Source: CAWEQO01 sp963811225 (GTDB taxonomy: Bacteria > Chloroflexota > Anaerolineae > Anaerolineales > Anaerolineaceae). Taken from it: a stretch of DNA of 64,000 nucleotides. The stretch is taken from NCBI GenBank assembly GCA_963811225.1, contig CAWEQO010000004.1:310001-374000 (forward strand), written 5' to 3'. Made by a program: the position numbers and the translations under genes. The notes under the pieces are model-generated. The model did no database searches. It saw only the letters and a program-made list of their open reading frames with translations, and was not told the DNA's origin. Positions 1-8,582 of the stretch are shown piece by piece (the stretch's first letter is position 1; every line of letters starts with the position of its first letter).

Positions 1-1
1 C

Positions 2-2818
2 CGCGGCCTGGTGCAGATGGGCTCGGAGCGGAGTGAAGGGTTGGATAACCACGCCATCCGAATGCTGGAGAACGATCACCTGGTGCGCTCCGAGAAGCGC
101 CTGGGATCCACCTGGTTCGAGCTGGCGCATGACCGCCTGATTGACCCGGTTCGCAAGAACAACGCCGCCTGGATGCAGCAAAACCTCAACTTACTGCAGC
201 GCCAGGCCGCCATTTGGATCCAGCAGGGCCGCCCGGACAGCCTCTTGCTGCATGGCGAGGATCTGGAAAACGCCGGCCGCTGGGCAGAGGCTAATCCCAA
301 TGACCTGACGGAGGAAGAGAAAGACTTCCTGGCAGACTGCCAGGAGGCCGAAGAGCACCGGAAAGCGCAGATCGAGCAGCAGCGGTTGGAGCAGGAGCGC
401 CGCGAGCAGTCCTTGAAGCTGGAAGCAGCCGAGAAGCTGGCGGGCTCCGAGCGGAAGCGCGCCGAGGAACAGTCGAAAGCGGCGGTGTCGCTGCGCCGGC
501 GGGCGATCTTCCTGGCGCTGGCGCTGGTGCTGGCCCTGGGCTTGGCGGGTGTGGCCGGGTACTACTACCAGGATTCCAACAAGAATTTCCGGGATGCTCA
601 GTCCCAGGCGGTCACGGCGGACTCGGCCCGCAAGCTGGCCGAGAGCGCTAACGAAACGTCGGTGGTGAATGCGAGCATTGCTCAGGCGGCCAGCAACCTC
701 TCCAACGCCGAAAGGCTGAAGGCGGAGGCGCAGAAAGGGTTGGCGGACATCGCTTCCACCCAGGCCATCGATCAGAAGAACACCGCCGTGGTGGAGTCAC
801 AGCTGCGCGGCACGGCCCAAGCCAAGGTGACCCGTTCGCGGGCGGATTCCCTGGCTTCGGTGACCTATATGCTGGCGTCGCAGCCGGACCTGCGCGACCT
901 GCTCAGCGTGGAGGCTTTCCGCATCCTGGATACCTCGCAGACCCGGCTGGCGCTGCTGTCGTCCCTGTTGTCGGGCCAGGACGTGCTGTTTAATTCGCTG
1001 GGCTTCGGCATCCCGCCGGAAGTCTCTACGGTGACTCAGATGAGCATTCAGGGCGACGGCCAGTACGCCGCCTGGGGAAACAACGATGGAGAAGTCGTTT
1101 TCTACAGCGTCAACCAGCAGGAAGCGCTGTGGCGCAAACGGGCGCACTCGGGCGCGGTCCCGGCGGTGGCGCTGTGCAGCGCAAACGGCGAGCAGGTGCT
1201 GGCAACCGGTGGGGTAGACAATTACGTGCGGGTGTGGAACCCGATGGACGGCTCCATCCGCTGGAGCAACCGCACCCCAAACATTATCGCAGCCATCTCG
1301 ATGAGCGGGGATTGCTCACAGATGGCGGTGGCAGCCGGGGCGGCGGTGGAAATCTACAACACCCAAAGTCGCGCGCTGCTGCACCGGATCAACCAGCCGC
1401 AGGTCATTTCAAGTGTCGCTATGTCTGAGGACGGCAAACAACTGGCTGTTGGACTGCCGAACGGGCAGATTGTGATCTACCTTACAGACAGCAAAGACAC
1501 TTTCACTCTCGGATATCAAAGCGCGGCGGTGATCAGCCTGGCCTGGCTGCCGGACAACCTCACGCTGGCCTCGACCGGTCACCAGCAGACGGTGAACCTG
1601 TGGAACACTGAGCTGCGCAAACCCGTGAAGACCTACCGGAAGGATATTGTGGGCAAATCCGACAGCATCGCCATTAGCCCGGACGGCAAGCTGTTAGCAG
1701 CCGGGGAGGGGCGAGGCGAGGTCCAGGTGTGGGACATGGAAAGCGGCGAAATGTTTAGCTCGCAGGTGCATACCAATGACGTGGAGCACGTCGCCTTTGC
1801 CAATAACCAGGGTAAGCTGATCCTGGCATCGAGTGGAGGGGACCGGCGCGTGATTTTGACCGAGCTGCGCGTCCAGCAGCGTCTTAGCCGGACCGTGAAC
1901 AACCAGGGACCATCTTCGATGGCGCTGGCGTTCAACCGGGATGGAAATTTGCTGAGCGCCGGCCCGCAGGACAATAAGCTGGTGGTGTTGAACATCGACG
2001 GTAAAACGATGGCCGAACCCGGCGTGCAGGTGGAGATGAGCCGCATGGCGCTCAGCGCCGACGGCTCGACCCTGGCCGTGGGCGGCAAGGATGGCTCGAT
2101 TGCAGTGGTGGCCGGTCTGGACACGCCCGATCCGGCCCCGCTGCCAGTGATCCAGGCGGCGCCCGCAGCGATTGACGGACTGGCATTCAGCCCGAACGGC
2201 AAGACGCTGGCCTCGATCTACTGCGAGGGGGGAAGTCTGGTAAACGGCCAGCCCGCTTGCGCGAAAGGCGTAATCCAGTTCTGGGACGTGGCCAGCGGCA
2301 AGTCGAAGCACTCTGATTACACCTACACGGACATTCGCTTGACTTCGCTGGTCTACTCGCCGGACGGATACACCCTGGTATGCGGCAGTAACGGCTCCTT
2401 GATCTCTTGGGATTTGACCAACGGTAAGCCGCGTATGCTGAGCAACGTTTTCGGCGGGAACGCCAGCTGGATCTCCAGCATGGCCTTCAGCCCGGACGGC
2501 AAGACGCTGGCGGTCGGCAGCCAGGATGCCTGGGTGAGCCTGATAGATTTGGCCTCGGGCGCCAGTTACAGCCCACTGTTCACCACCCCGGGCCAGGTAT
2601 TCAGCCTGACCTATGATGCGACGGGCGGCTACCTGTATTCCGGTCAAAGCGACGGCACGGTCCTGCGCTGGGACGCCAGCCCGAAGCTGTGGGTGGACAC
2701 GGCCTGCCAGTTCGCCGGGCGCAACATGGCGGAGTACACCGAGTGGGACCGCTACTTGCCCGGCGATCCATACCGGCTTACCTGCCCACAGTACCCCTCT
2801 GGGGCGGCGGGATCTTAA
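2..2818 (+). CDS. nSTAND ATPase C-terminal part with membrane helix and WD40 propeller (5' partial)
   Basis: The reading frame is open at the left edge, so the N-terminal domains and the NTPase core lie outside the window. What is visible begins with the winged-helix end of an nSTAND-type ATPase (the FELAHDRLIDPV signature, about residues 38-49 counted from the GTG at 11), followed by a charged coiled coil (about 100-160), one transmembrane helix (about 165-187), an Ala-rich helical stretch, and then at least ten WD40-like blades to the C-terminus (repeated 'SPDGKTLA' and 'VWD' words). In this family the WD40 propeller usually senses a ligand and the STAND module oligomerises; that role is inferred here. 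It is followed 17 nt later by a C25-like peptidase, which suggests that the two work together. Confidence 0.88.
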   Translation, partial: RGLVQMGSERSEGLDNHAIRMLENDHLVRSEKRLGSTWFELAHDRLIDPVRKNNAAWMQQNLNLLQRQAAIWIQQGRPDSLLLHGEDLENAGRWAEANPNDLTEEEKDFLADCQEAEEHRKAQIEQQRLEQERREQSLKLEAAEKLAGSERKRAEEQSKAAVSLRRRAIFLALALVLALGLAGVAGYYYQDSNKNFRDAQSQAVTADSARKLAESANETSVVNASIAQAASNLSNAERLKAEAQKGLADIASTQAIDQKNTAVVESQLRGTAQAKVTRSRADSLASVTYMLASQPDLRDLLSVEAFRILDTSQTRLALLSSLLSGQDVLFNSLGFGIPPEVSTVTQMSIQGDGQYAAWGNNDGEVVFYSVNQQEALWRKRAHSGAVPAVALCSANGEQVLATGGVDNYVRVWNPMDGSIRWSNRTPNIIAAISMSGDCSQMAVAAGAAVEIYNTQSRALLHRINQPQVISSVAMSEDGKQLAVGLPNGQIVIYLTDSKDTFTLGYQSAAVISLAWLPDNLTLASTGHQQTVNLWNTELRKPVKTYRKDIVGKSDSIAISPDGKLLAAGEGRGEVQVWDMESGEMFSSQVHTNDVEHVAFANNQGKLILASSGGDRRVILTELRVQQRLSRTVNNQGPSSMALAFNRDGNLLSAGPQDNKLVVLNIDGKTMAEPGVQVEMSRMALSADGSTLAVGGKDGSIAVVAGLDTPDPAPLPVIQAAPAAIDGLAFSPNGKTLASIYCEGGSLVNGQPACAKGVIQFWDVASGKSKHSDYTYTDIRLTSLVYSPDGYTLVCGSNGSLISWDLTNGKPRMLSNVFGGNASWISSMAFSPDGKTLAVGSQDAWVSLIDLASGASYSPLFTTPGQVFSLTYDATGGYLYSGQSDGTVLRWDASPKLWVDTACQFAGRNMAEYTEWDRYLPGDPYRLTCPQYPSGAAGS

Positions 2819-2835
2819 TCAAAAGGATGGCGAGG

Positions 2836-4758
2836 ATGAGCGCAGACTTTCTATATTTCAACGGCGTGGATGGGGCCAGCGGAGACTACTTGCTGCCGCC
2901 GATGTCACCCGCCGACGTGAGCAAGGTGGCCACCGGCGCGCCTCTGGACGAGGCTCAGCTCAAAGAGCTGAAATGGTGGCACGAACGCTCGACCAGCGGG
3001 AACTATGGAGTCAAGGAGGGTGTGGATCCCAAGGACCTGTCTCAGGCGGGGTGGGGCGTTATTTTCGCCCACAACGCCGATCCGGCTGTGCGAGATGCGC
3101 TAAAAGAGCTGCTCGACTGGCGCAAGCAGCAAGCCGGGAATTATTACCGTGAATACAGTGGGGCCGAGGGCTACCGTCCGGGCGAGTCGAAGCCGGATTT
3201 TTTGGCGCGCCACGGCGCGGGGCCCGGCCCGGCAGATCCAGAGAAGGTGCCGTATTATCTGCTGATCGCCGGCGATCCGGAGGCCATCCCCTACCGCTTC
3301 CAATCCCAACTGGACGTGCAGTACGCGGTGGGGCGCATCCACTTTGACCGGATCGAGGATTACGCCGTGTACGCGCACAGTGTGGTGGAAGCCGAGAAGC
3401 AGGGATTATCACTGCCGGCTCAGGCGGCTTTTTTCGGCACGTGCAACACGGACGACCCGGCCACCAACATGAGCGCCGGTGACCTGGTGACGCCGCTGTC
3501 CGAGAGCATGGGCAAGGAGAACGAGGGCTGGAAGGTGGATTCGTGGGTCGGGGAGAAAGCCACCAAAGCGGACCTGGCGGCGCTGATGGGCGGCGCTCAA
3601 ACCCCGGCTTTGCTGTTTACCGCCAGCCACGGCATGGGTTTCCCAAACGGCGACCCGCGCCAGCTGTCTCATCAGGGGGCTTTGTTGTGTCAGGACTGGC
3701 CGGGGCCTAAAGCCTGGAAGAAGTCGATCCCCGAGGACTTCTATTTTTCAGCCGATGATATCGGCGAGGACGCCCGCCTGTTTGGGATGATCGCCTTTCA
3801 CTTCGCCTGTTACGGGGCGGGCACACCCCGCAGCGACGAGTTCGCCCAGCAGGCTTTCCGCAGCCGGGCGGATATCGCTCCGCACGCCTTCCTGGCGCGC
3901 CTGCCACAGCGCATTCTGGCGCACCCGAAAGGTGGGGCGCTGGCGGTGATGGGCCATGTCGAGCGAGCCTGGGGCTATTCCTTCAGTTGGGGCAAAGCCG
4001 GGCGACAGCTGGCGGTGTTCGAAAGCGCCCTCAAACGCCTTGCGGACGGGTTCCCGGTGGGCTCCGCGTTCGAGAAATTCAATGAGCGCTACGCCGAGTT
4101 GTCGTCGGACCTGTCGGTGGAGCTGGAGGATATCCAGTTTGGGAAGAAGGCGGACCCCTACAATCTGGCAGGGATGTGGACGGCCAACAATGACGCCCGC
4201 AATTACGTGGTGCTGGGTGACCCGGCGGTGCGGTTGATGGTTGGAACGGGGGACGCCCCCACGAGGCGGCCGGCGCTCGAGATTCAAGGGCCGGTTATCG
4301 AGGCGGCGGATGCGAGCGCTGCGGCCACGATCATCGCACCCGGCATGGGAACGCCGCCGCCGGCCGGGGTGGACTATGGCCTGGTGGACAACTTCCGTCA
4401 GGTGCAGGCCAACGTGAGCGAGACGCTGCAGCAGTTTGTGAACCGGCTGGGGACGTTCCTGGGCGAGGCCCTGGAGGATGCTTCCAGTTTGGAGGTGGGT
4501 ACATACGTCAGCGATGACATGACCCAGGTCAAGTACGAAAAGGGTCAGTTCAGCGGGGCGAAACTGCGAGCCTATACCCACATCAAGGTCGACGGTGATA
4601 CGCTCGTTTGCGTCCCTGAAGAGGATGGCGAGCTAGACCTGGCCTTGTGGAACGTGCACGTCGAGATGGTCAAACAGGCGCAAGCCAACCGGATGGAATT
4701 CCTGCGAACGGTGGTGTCGGCGGCCACCGGACTGGTCGACCTGATCAAGCCGGGTTAA
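2836..4758 (+). CDS. C25/caspase-like (clan CD) peptidase with a C-terminal accessory domain
   Basis: This 640-residue protein resembles gingipain-type C25 peptidases. It has the PYYLLIAGDPEAIPY segment near residue 140, a candidate catalytic His265 in TASHGMGFP, and a candidate Cys325 in FHFACYGAG after a hydrophobic strand, the clan CD His-then-Cys order. No signal peptide is seen, so it probably acts in the cytosol. After about residue 500 a linker leads to a domain around DGD586 that also makes up the whole of the last gene of the cassette. The start at 2836 is chosen because AAAAGG lies 9 nt upstream; ATG at 2827 is the alternative. It lies 17 nt after the nSTAND-WD40 gene and 19 nt before the next gene. 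The peptidase call is firm at fold level; substrate and activator are unknown. Confidence 0.82.
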   Translation: MSADFLYFNGVDGASGDYLLPPMSPADVSKVATGAPLDEAQLKELKWWHERSTSGNYGVKEGVDPKDLSQAGWGVIFAHNADPAVRDALKELLDWRKQQAGNYYREYSGAEGYRPGESKPDFLARHGAGPGPADPEKVPYYLLIAGDPEAIPYRFQSQLDVQYAVGRIHFDRIEDYAVYAHSVVEAEKQGLSLPAQAAFFGTCNTDDPATNMSAGDLVTPLSESMGKENEGWKVDSWVGEKATKADLAALMGGAQTPALLFTASHGMGFPNGDPRQLSHQGALLCQDWPGPKAWKKSIPEDFYFSADDIGEDARLFGMIAFHFACYGAGTPRSDEFAQQAFRSRADIAPHAFLARLPQRILAHPKGGALAVMGHVERAWGYSFSWGKAGRQLAVFESALKRLADGFPVGSAFEKFNERYAELSSDLSVELEDIQFGKKADPYNLAGMWTANNDARNYVVLGDPAVRLMVGTGDAPTRRPALEIQGPVIEAADASAAATIIAPGMGTPPPAGVDYGLVDNFRQVQANVSETLQQFVNRLGTFLGEALEDASSLEVGTYVSDDMTQVKYEKGQFSGAKLRAYTHIKVDGDTLVCVPEEDGELDLALWNVHVEMVKQAQANRMEFLRTVVSAATGLVDLIKPG

Positions 4759-4777
4759 CCTGGCAGGAGGAGTCTGG

Positions 4778-5527
4778 ATGGCGCATGAGGAGTTCGCTTT
4801 ACCGAGTGCCCTGAGCGCCTGGGAAACATCCCCGGCTGGGGATGAAGCGGTTTCCTTTGAGGTTGGGGAAGCCACGGAGAAGATGCCGGTCTGGCGCACA
4901 GCCCTCCCAGACAATCCCGAAGAGGCCGAGGCTCAGTTGGAGCGGGTCGAGCGTCAGCTGCAGACCGCACAGATCGCACTGGGTGAGGTCTCGCAGCGTG
5001 TGGAGACGCTGGCAGCCGGCGGGCGCGGAGCGGCTTCGTTTGGCGTGGAGCAGCTGCCGGAGGCCGAAGCCGAGCTGCTCGCCCTGTTGGCGTCGGTGGG
5101 CGCCGAGCAGACCGGATTAAGCTTTGGCATTGCCGGTGTTTCATTGAGCGACTTCGAGCAGGCCCAGGAGTTCTTCGCTTCTTCGCTGCAGCGATTGTCG
5201 AGCGCGATCACCCGACTGGCTCTTGTAGAGACGAGCGTAGGCGGTACAGCGGTCGGCAGGACGATGATCGATTGGAGCGGCGATCTGGAGACGGCCTGGC
5301 TGCCGCCGCTGCTGCCCGAGCGCCAACGTCAGCACGAACGCTCGCTGCAGAACGCGCTGGCGTCGCGCACGCTGCTGATGCGCATGCTGTTCACCTCGGC
5401 GCAGAGCGCGGCCAAGATTGCCGCGGCGCTGGCGGTTCCAGGCGGTGCAATCATGGCGCTCCCCGCAGCATGGAAATTCATCATGCGAATCATGCAAGAA
5501 ATGGAGGAAATACAACATGGCGAATGA
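4778..5527 (+). CDS. Unrecognised helical protein with hydrophobic C-terminal segment
   Basis: I do not recognise the family. The 249 residues are Ala/Glu/Leu-rich. There is a predicted coiled coil at about 47-80, an acidic Pro-poor middle, and a hydrophobic stretch at about 211-238 with a central PGG that could cross or insert into a membrane. The C-terminus is acidic. A strong Shine-Dalgarno (GGAGGA) lies 6 nt before the start. It overlaps the next gene by 11 nt, so the two are translationally coupled. Position after a C25-like peptidase makes it a candidate substrate or effector that proteolysis could release; this is inference, and a structural adaptor is equally possible. Confidence 0.72.
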   Translation: MAHEEFALPSALSAWETSPAGDEAVSFEVGEATEKMPVWRTALPDNPEEAEAQLERVERQLQTAQIALGEVSQRVETLAAGGRGAASFGVEQLPEAEAELLALLASVGAEQTGLSFGIAGVSLSDFEQAQEFFASSLQRLSSAITRLALVETSVGGTAVGRTMIDWSGDLETAWLPPLLPERQRQHERSLQNALASRTLLMRMLFTSAQSAAKIAAALAVPGGAIMALPAAWKFIMRIMQEMEEIQHGE

Positions 5528-5846
5528 GTTCGAGAATGCAGTGAAGAGTGCGGCAGCGACCGTGGCGAAGTACGTGGATGACGCCGCTGAGCTGACGGTG
5601 GAGACAAAGTTTGTCGAGGCGGGGCAGCAGGGCTTTAGTGATTTCAACTCAGCCATGCCCGCCGCCCGCACCATTATTCGCCTAGACGGCGATTGCGAAG
5701 TGGTGGCGCCAATGCGCAAGACGGAGAATGGCGTGCTGGAGGTGGACACCGGGCTGTTCGAGTTACACCAGAAGAACGTGCAGACCGCGATCGACTACCG
5801 GGCACGGATCCTGGATGCGCTGCTCGGCGTGATCAAACGGGGCTGA
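5517..5846 (+). CDS. Small protein homologous to the C-terminal domain of the adjacent peptidase
   Basis: The 109-residue protein has no known family that I recognise. Aligned by eye it matches the C-terminus of the peptidase encoded at 2836-4758. Shared features are a DA-x2-L-x-V start, a VDGD/LDGD turn (Asp57 here, Asp586 there) followed by V-x-P, an L-x2-H helix, an Arg exactly 11 residues after that His in both proteins, and a final L-x-x-(L/V)IK. It is thus a stand-alone copy of an accessory domain and may bind the same partner or compete with the peptidase tail. GGAGGAA lies 8 nt upstream of the ATG, inside the preceding gene. It is the last gene of the cassette; hairpins follow. Confidence 0.75.
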   Translation: MANEFENAVKSAAATVAKYVDDAAELTVETKFVEAGQQGFSDFNSAMPAARTIIRLDGDCEVVAPMRKTENGVLEVDTGLFELHQKNVQTAIDYRARILDALLGVIKRG

Positions 5847-5851
5847 GAATT

Positions 5852-5904
5852 TATCCGAGGGACCGGAATAGGCGGAATAACGCCCCACTCCGGCTCCTCG
5901 GATA
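5852..5904 (+). terminator. Imperfect hairpin after the peptidase cassette
   Basis: Arms 5852-5867 and 5889-5904 pair over 16 positions with a two-base mismatch. It lies 5 nt after the last stop codon of the cassette and is the first of two hairpins in tandem. Confidence 0.5.
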
Positions 5905-5927
5905 GATTCATCGGGCAGCGGTTTATA

Positions 5928-5958
5928 GTAGGGGCTGCGAAACAATCGCAGCCCCTAC
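5928..5958. terminator. Bidirectional terminator between the cassette and the DUF305 gene
   Basis: A perfect 13-bp GC-rich stem (5928-5940 with 5946-5958) and 5-nt loop lie between converging genes. On the plus strand a T-rich stretch ending in TTTTT follows. Confidence 0.75.
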
Positions 5959-5987
5959 GTTTATTGATTCTTTTTGCGACCTGGAAT

Positions 5988-7031
5988 TTATCGAGTTGGC
6001 TCAGGAATATTTTCAACGCTCTTCGCAAGCTGCATCGGATCGGTTGGGACGTTTTCGCCGTACCAATTCTGCAGCATACCGGCCATCTCATTGATTTGAG
6101 CGGTCTGGGCGTACGTCATCGCCTGGCAGAGTGCGATAACATCGTAGTGAGCCGAACCGCTGGCGCAGACCTTTGACGTCACCACGGCTTGGCCGTGATG
6201 CGGCAGCATCAACTCCAGCCAGACTTTGTCAAACTGGCCGTCCGGCGTGTTTTGCAGCTCCTGGATGATAAACTCGTCCTGCTCCAGCTCGGACGGATCC
6301 TGGTACAGATCGTAGAACTTTGCCAGGTAGAAGTTCTGTTGAGCAATTTGAATCGACTGCGCTTTGCCAATCTCTTCGCACAAGCTGCGCAGCTCTGCGT
6401 GTGAGGCTCGTTGCATGCACTCGTAAGCCATCCGCACGGCCACATTGTGGTGCACGATCATGAAGGGCATGAAGTCCTTCTCCACCTGCTGGCCGGTTTG
6501 ACGGTATGAGTTGTTGAGCACCGCTTGCAAGAACTGCGACTTGTAGCTTTCCGGCTGATCGACGCTCGACATTGGTTCGGAGGCCATCATCTGCTCGACC
6601 AACGCCATGACCGCGTTCTTTGGCCCGGCGGCTGCGGCCGCGCCGGTTTGAGGAATGCCCAACGTAGGCGTGGCAGCCGGGGGGTTGCCATCCAGATACT
6701 TAGGGGTCGGGCTAGGGACGGCAGGCAGCGTATTGATCGGGGTCGGGCTCGGCGAGAGCGCGACTTGCGTCCCTGCGGGCGTAACCTGCGGCGACGGAAC
6801 CATGTAGGTGCCCTCGAAGGTTGGTGTTGGGCTGGGGGTCGGTGAGGCGCCTGCGGTAACGGGCGTCGAGCTGGGCAGCGAGGTATTCATCGCGGGCGTG
6901 ACGCTCGGCAGGAGCGTCACTTGAGCTTTCCCCGGCGCGGCGAAGCCAACGGATGCCGTTCCGGCAAGCACAGCAATCACAAGAATGGCGGCAAGATACT
7001 GCGCCATTTTCGGTAGATTTATTTTTTTCAT
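5988..7031 (-). CDS. Secreted DUF305 protein with Thr/Pro linker
   Basis: The 347-residue protein starts with a signal peptide (MKKINLP then a hydrophobic run ending near FAAPG), followed by a long Pro/Thr/Ser linker (about 40-130) and two DUF305-like halves. Each half has the paired histidines typical of the family (VHHNVAVRMA and PHHGQAVV). DUF305 proteins are small exported four-helix proteins, often near metal-handling genes; the ligand is not established. The start at 7031 is preferred because AAGGTGGG lies 8 nt upstream; the in-frame ATG at 7058 has no ribosome site. It is a single gene flanked by terminators on the downstream side. Confidence 0.82.
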   Translation of the reverse strand: MKKINLPKMAQYLAAILVIAVLAGTASVGFAAPGKAQVTLLPSVTPAMNTSLPSSTPVTAGASPTPSPTPTFEGTYMVPSPQVTPAGTQVALSPSPTPINTLPAVPSPTPKYLDGNPPAATPTLGIPQTGAAAAAGPKNAVMALVEQMMASEPMSSVDQPESYKSQFLQAVLNNSYRQTGQQVEKDFMPFMIVHHNVAVRMAYECMQRASHAELRSLCEEIGKAQSIQIAQQNFYLAKFYDLYQDPSELEQDEFIIQELQNTPDGQFDKVWLELMLPHHGQAVVTSKVCASGSAHYDVIALCQAMTYAQTAQINEMAGMLQNWYGENVPTDPMQLAKSVENIPEPTR

Positions 7032-7237
7032 GTTTATTTCCCACCTTTTTGTAACCATTAAATTTTGTATTCAGTCTATCGGTCGCACATATCGCATCCT
7101 ATAAGAGCGCTTCTTCTTTGTCTATAGGAGAATCCAGGTGTAAAAAAGTAGGGAAAACCCCCAATGTTCTGTGGTTGAGTGAAGAGCTGGAACGGACTTC
7201 CAAAGCGCGGCAGGCTATCTCCTTGTGGATAGATCAC

Positions 7238-7271
7238 AAAAGACCGGCCCGCTTATTCGGGCCGGTCTTTT
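7238..7271. terminator. Terminator downstream of the hemerythrin gene
   Basis: A perfect 14-bp stem (7238-7251 with 7258-7271) has a 6-nt loop and ends in TTTT on both strands, 22 nt after the stop codon of the minus-strand gene at 7294. Confidence 0.85.
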
Positions 7272-7293
7272 GGCGTTGTTCGGTTGACATCAT

Positions 7294-7965
7294 TTACATC
7301 AAAAGGAACGGCTGCATGGAAATCCACTTATCCTTCCAGACGACCGGCACCAGTTCCTGGGTCACTACCGGCGGCAGCATCCTTGACCATGTCATCCTGT
7401 CTTCCGGGGAGAGATTGTAAAGCATAAACGGCAGCAACAGGTAATCGGGCTGCGAAGTTTTTATGCCGTGCTCGGACAACTTGCGCTGCATATCCACTTC
7501 CTCGTACTCTTTGAAGACCTCGCGGATCCTTTTGACCGTCAAAACCTCTTCTTCCACCGGAATGTGCCGGGCCCAAATCTCACGGAGCTGCTCCATCTGA
7601 GCCGAGATGGAGGATAGCGATTCCTGATCGCTTTGCCCACCGGCCGCGCGGTCGAGCTGGTGGTTGATTTGTTCCAGGACGGTTTGCATTTGCTGGTGCT
7701 CCGCGCACAGCGTATCCACGGGTGCAGTAGGAATGCGCACTCTTAATTCGGGAAAGGTGATATCATCTTCGCCGGTATGGTGCGAGTGCAGCATGATCGA
7801 TAGGCTGCGGATGAAGTTGAAGAAGCCCTCGCGGGTGGAATCGTCCGGGAAGCCGGAAGCGACGAAACGCAGGCTGTGGTCTAGCCCAACCTGAATGGCG
7901 CGGGTGGCGATGCGATGGATAATCAAGAGATCTCTAGCGAGGTTGACTTGAGTAGGTTCGGCCAT
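7294..7965 (-). CDS. Hemerythrin (HHE) domain protein
   Basis: The 223-residue protein has the diiron ligand pattern of hemerythrin-like four-helix bundles: His17, the HSHHTGEDD motif (His60-Glu66), His90 in AEHQQM and His134 followed by Glu138. Such proteins bind O2 or NO or serve as diiron sensors or oxidases; the role here is unknown. A further 70 residues follow the bundle and match no domain I recognise. A perfect AAAGGAGG lies 6 nt before the start. It is monocistronic, divergent from the DUF3224 gene, with an AT-rich spacer of 152 nt between them. Confidence 0.85.
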   Translation of the reverse strand: MAEPTQVNLARDLLIIHRIATRAIQVGLDHSLRFVASGFPDDSTREGFFNFIRSLSIMLHSHHTGEDDITFPELRVRIPTAPVDTLCAEHQQMQTVLEQINHQLDRAAGGQSDQESLSSISAQMEQLREIWARHIPVEEEVLTVKRIREVFKEYEEVDMQRKLSEHGIKTSQPDYLLLPFMLYNLSPEDRMTWSRMLPPVVTQELVPVVWKDKWISMQPFLLM

Positions 7966-8117
7966 AATTTTCCTCCTTTTGCCAAATCATTCGATGGGTC
8001 TGTTAGAATACGATTATGTTGGTTTCTATGCGATTGATCGCGATTATACAACATTTAGCACTAAATTGATAGTTAATATCTTTAAAATTTAGGGAAAATA
8101 CCCAAAGGAGGGAAACG

Positions 8118-8516
8118 ATGTCACTCGAAGGGATCACAACGTTCGAGATCTTGCGTTGGGACGAAGAAGCCTATTCCGAGGTGGAGGGAGCCGGGAAATT
8201 GACTCTGGCCAGCATCGACAAGACCTACGAGGGCGACCTGACCGGCACCGGGGCACTCAATTATTTGATGAACTACAACACGGACGGCACGACCAACTTC
8301 CTTGGTTACGAGCGGGTGGCCGGTAAAGTCGGTGGGCGCGAGGGCAGCTTCGTGCTGAAGCACGAGGGCGTTGACGATGGCAAGGTGGTGCGCGGCAACT
8401 GCGTGGTCATGCCCGATTCAGGTACGGGCGAACTCTCGGGATTGCAAGGTGGGGCCAGCTATGCGCTCGGTCGCATGGAAGGCTTTTCAATGACGTTCAG
8501 TTTCGATTTGCCGTAA
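8118..8516 (+). CDS. DUF3224 family protein
   Basis: The 132-residue protein is a single DUF3224 (allene-oxide-cyclase-barrel-like) domain. Visible signs are the start TTFEILRWDEE, the YLMNYN segment, the GxREGSFVLKHEG hairpin and the closing GTGELSGLQG. The family is cytosolic and its function is unknown. AAAGGAGGG lies 5 nt upstream. It stands alone between divergent and convergent neighbours, with a strong terminator right after it. Confidence 0.85.
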   Translation: MSLEGITTFEILRWDEEAYSEVEGAGKLTLASIDKTYEGDLTGTGALNYLMNYNTDGTTNFLGYERVAGKVGGREGSFVLKHEGVDDGKVVRGNCVVMPDSGTGELSGLQGGASYALGRMEGFSMTFSFDLP

Positions 8517-8534
8517 GGGGGATAATTCGATAAC

Positions 8535-8570
8535 CGTCAGGGGCGCCGATGACCATCGGCGCCCCTGACG
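8535..8570. terminator. Bidirectional terminator between DUF3224 and CAP-LysM genes
   Basis: A perfect 17-bp inverted repeat (8535-8551 with 8554-8570) separated by two bases lies between converging genes, 18 nt from one stop codon and 13 nt from the other. Confidence 0.8.
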
Positions 8571-8582
8571 CTCGTTTAATCA

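Noticed and set aside
1694..2647. 317-codon open frame on the minus strand
   Set aside because: It is antisense to WD40 repeats and shows no protein family features.
7118..7420. 100-codon plus-strand frame
   Set aside because: It runs through the terminator at 7238 and the antisense of the hemerythrin gene.
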